A program made the position numbers and the translations under genes. From assembly GCF_003590145.2 (NCBI RefSeq), contig NZ_CP060436.1, positions 1,708,001 through 1,772,000 of the forward strand: a stretch of 64,000 nucleotides of DNA. The letters are read 5' to 3'. Shown here one piece after another: positions 62,199-64,000 of this stretch. Position 1 is the first letter of the stretch. Every line of letters begins with the position of its first letter. This DNA comes from Pseudooceanicola algae. Its GTDB lineage: Bacteria > Pseudomonadota > Alphaproteobacteria > Rhodobacterales > Rhodobacteraceae. The notes under the pieces are model-generated. The model worked only from the letters and a program-made list of their open reading frames with translations. It was not told the DNA's origin and made no database searches.

Positions 62199-63197
62199 TT
62201 AGCCCTGCACATCATCCGCGATGGCCGCGAGCGGGCCGGTGTTGACCGAACCTTCGTAGCTGTCGAGCGCGGCGTCGATGCTGCCGGAGGTGGCAAAGAC
62301 ATCCGCCACGCCCTTCATGAACGTCGCCGCGTTGGCGCCCAGCCACTTGTCGGACAGTTGTTCTTCGACCGTGGGGAAGGTGAAGGTCTCGATGGCCGCT
62401 GTGGTGGCCGCCAGATCCATGCCCGATTCCCTGGCGATGGCCGCCAGCATCTCGTCTCCGCCCTCACCCGAGGCCCATTTGGCATTGGCATCCGCCGTGA
62501 CCTTCAGGAAGGCCGACACCAGGTCCTCGTTCTCGGCGATGAAATCGGTCGGGGCCGAGGTCACGTCGAAGACCAGGATACCGAGATCTTCCTTCTCGGC
62601 GCCGGTCAGCAGAACGTTGCCGTGCTCCTTCATCCGGCTCAGACCGCCGCCATAGCCGCAGGCGAAATCGACCGCGCCCTGGGCCAGGGCCGCCGCGCCA
62701 TCGACCGGCGCCATGTCGACGATCTTGAGACTGTTGAGCGGCACGCCGAAGTGATCCATCTGGCGCAGGAAGCCGTAATGCGCCGAGGTGCCGATGGGCA
62801 CGGCGACGGTCTTGCCTTCCAGGTCGGCGGCGGTGGTCTTGTCGATCTCGAGCGCGGTGGCGACGACGCAATTGTCGTTCTCGGAATAGCTGACAGCCAC
62901 GTCGATCACCTGCAGCGCCTGCCCGGCAGAGGCGGCGACGACGAAGGGCGGGACACCCTGGCTGACGGACATCTGCACATCGCCCGAAGCCATGGCCGCC
63001 GACATCGCCGTGCCGGTTTCAAAGCTGACCCAGGTGACGGTTTCGCCAAGCGCCTCGTCGTAGAGACCGTCGGCCTTGGCCGCGAGGAAGGGCATCGGCC
63101 ATTCCAGGAAGTAGCCGACGGTGATATCGGCCTGCGCGCCCTGGGCACCAAGCAGCATCGCGGTCCCGGCCAGCAGCGGGGTAAGGGATCTTTTCAT
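62199..63197 (-). CDS. tauA: Taurine-binding periplasmic protein TauA
   Basis: 332 aa. Signal peptide LLAGTAMLLGAQGAQA-D; mature start ITVGYFLEWPMPFLAAKADG, and VTWVSFETGTAMSAAMASGDV in two parts, typical of taurine-binding proteins. First gene of tauABC, divergent from tauR. Two TauR-type direct repeats lie upstream. Confidence 0.92.
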   Translation of the reverse strand: MKRSLTPLLAGTAMLLGAQGAQADITVGYFLEWPMPFLAAKADGLYDEALGETVTWVSFETGTAMSAAMASGDVQMSVSQGVPPFVVAASAGQALQVIDVAVSYSENDNCVVATALEIDKTTAADLEGKTVAVPIGTSAHYGFLRQMDHFGVPLNSLKIVDMAPVDGAAALAQGAVDFACGYGGGLSRMKEHGNVLLTGAEKEDLGILVFDVTSAPTDFIAENEDLVSAFLKVTADANAKWASGEGGDEMLAAIARESGMDLAATTAAIETFTFPTVEEQLSDKWLGANAATFMKGVADVFATSGSIDAALDSYEGSVNTGPLAAIADDVQG

Positions 63198-63577
63198 GTC
63201 ACTCTCCTAGTTGGATCTTGTTGGAACGGCCCCGGCTCTTGCGGCCGGGATCTGGTCTCTTCGTCTTGTTTCCGGGCAATTTCCTGGCTGTCGCCGCCTG
63301 TGGGGCACGCGACCGGGCTGAAGCAGGCAAACTGCCGTCTCTATGGAAAAGCTAAGATCAGCCAAACGATCCTGACAACTCACCCGGTATTCTGGACCTA
63401 TCCGTCGTGATCTTCTGGCCCTAAACCTGCCGCGCCTTTAGGCAGAGCGGCTCCGCCCGGCCGTTTGCCCGCCCGCCCAAGGGCGCAGGCCGGCTTCCAC
63501 GCCTGCACCCGGTCGCCCCGGAGGCGACGATGGGATAAGACCAGTCCTGACGACGCATGGAGCCACAGGACCCCGAA
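63198..63577. other. Divergent tauA-tauR promoter region
   Basis: 380 bases without a gene. It contains the two CTGGMCCTAW direct repeats noted separately, and is AT-richer around 63340-63400, as expected for divergent promoters. No EcfG-type site. Confidence 0.6.
63392..63424 (+). promoter_or_regulatory. Two direct repeats matching the TauR binding motif
   Basis: CTGGACCTAT (63392-63401) and CTGGCCCTAA (63415-63424), 23 bases apart start to start. The reported Rhodobacter capsulatus TauR motif is a direct repeat CTGGACYTAA. Each copy departs from it at one position. Confidence 0.7.
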
Positions 63578-64000
63578 ATGGCGATACCGGCCGAAACCTT
63601 CTTCCTGTCCGGTGAACAGGAAACCACCCTGCAACAGCAGATCCAGCAGATCGTATCGGAGGCGATCCTGTCGGGGCGGTGTCTGGCGGGGGAAAAGATG
63701 CCCTCCACCCGGCATCTGGCCGAACATCTGGGCGTGGCGCGGATCACGGTGACCAACGCCTATACGGAGCTGGTGGCCAGCGAATACCTGACCTCGCGGG
63801 GGCGATCGGGCTTCTTCGTGGCCGAGACCGCGCCGCAAAGGCCGATCCTGGCGATCACCGAACGTCGCAGCAGCGCCCAGATCGACTGGGCCCGCAAGAT
63901 CAGCCAGAAGGTGTCGGATGCGCTGCCCATCGTGCGGCCCGCGAACTGGCGTGACTACAAGTTTCCCTTCATCTACGGGCAAAGCGATGCGCGGCTCTTT
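63578..64000 (+). CDS. tauR: MocR-type taurine regulator TauR (3' partial)
   Basis: 141 codons to the window end; the frame is still open. A GntR-type winged helix (SEAILSGRCLAGEKMPSTRH, LAEHLGVARITVTNAYTELV) begins near residue 20, followed by the linker and the start of the aminotransferase-like domain (FIYGQSDARLF). MocR regulators bind PLP; TauR activates taurine genes. The ATG at 63578 has AGGA at good spacing; an ATG seven codons earlier is in frame. Divergent from tauABC. Confidence 0.9.
   Translation, partial: MAIPAETFFLSGEQETTLQQQIQQIVSEAILSGRCLAGEKMPSTRHLAEHLGVARITVTNAYTELVASEYLTSRGRSGFFVAETAPQRPILAITERRSSAQIDWARKISQKVSDALPIVRPANWRDYKFPFIYGQSDARLF

Overview
The window is a 64 kb stretch of GC-rich chromosome that reads as an alphaproteobacterium of the Rhodobacteraceae, most likely the Roseobacter group. 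This rests on a malic enzyme fused to a phosphotransacetylase-like domain, a taurine ABC transporter with a MocR-type TauR, the PhyR-NepR-EcfG general stress response (GSR), an Anbu gene cluster, and the gene order amidase-PBP1A-RF2. I see no rRNA, tRNA, insertion sequence, prophage or CRISPR array. Genes are packed, often with ATGA or TGATG overlaps. The first gene (malic enzyme) and the last (tauR) are cut by the window edges.

Layout. 1-12.9 kb: central metabolism and housekeeping (maeB, prpE, csbD, nadK, glyA, ribF, ycgN-like, threonine aldolase, two small-molecule enzymes, prs, tadA). 12.9-18.2 kb: rluB, then a tightly packed envelope operon (small membrane protein, XpaC-like, TelA, DUF2927 lipoprotein), then dtd. 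18.3-24.6 kb: urea transporter urtABCDE, without urease genes. 25.2-29.2 kb: the four-gene Anbu cluster (ATP-grasp, alpha-E, transglutaminase, Anbu). 29.8-35.8 kb: tamA-tamB. 36-40.6 kb: an MFS permease, then a MarR-controlled EmrAB-type efflux operon. 40.7-46.5 kb: amiC-mrcA-prfB and a divergent MarR-like regulator. 46.6-51.4 kb: a TRAP transporter divergent from pxpB-pxpC. 51.6-55.4 kb: a DUF1328 protein and the GSR core (phyR / nepR-ecfG-histidine kinase). 55.4-57.2 kb: an amidoligase plus class I glutamine amidotransferase pair. 57.5-59.9 kb: a fused Rieske-flavin-ferredoxin reductase plus GST pair resembling NdmD/NdmE. 59.9-64 kb: tauABC divergent from tauR.

The most informative signals lie outside the long reading frames. 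(1) Sites matching the EcfG promoter form GGAAC-N17-CGTT occur with exact 17-base spacers in five orientations: one 33-bp palindrome that points both ways between phyR and nepR-ecfG, one before csbD, one before the DUF1328 gene, and one in an otherwise gene-less gap at 57.2 kb. (2) The last of these precedes about 105 bases that fold into two hairpins with C-rich loops and end in a perfect 14-bp stem, so it is a candidate stress-induced small RNA similar in design to GsrN. (3) nepR is a 53-codon gene with a TTG start. (4) Two separate sets of putative peptide or amide-bond enzymes are present (Anbu/ATP-grasp and amidoligase/GATase). (5) A modular family of dispersed palindromic repeats sits in convergent gene junctions and once inside the urt operon. 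(6) Candidate operators are visible for TauR, the EmrAB-type MarR and an ScfR-type short-chain acyl-CoA regulator.

Functions are assigned from conserved motifs and gene order read by eye. No database search or folding calculation was run.
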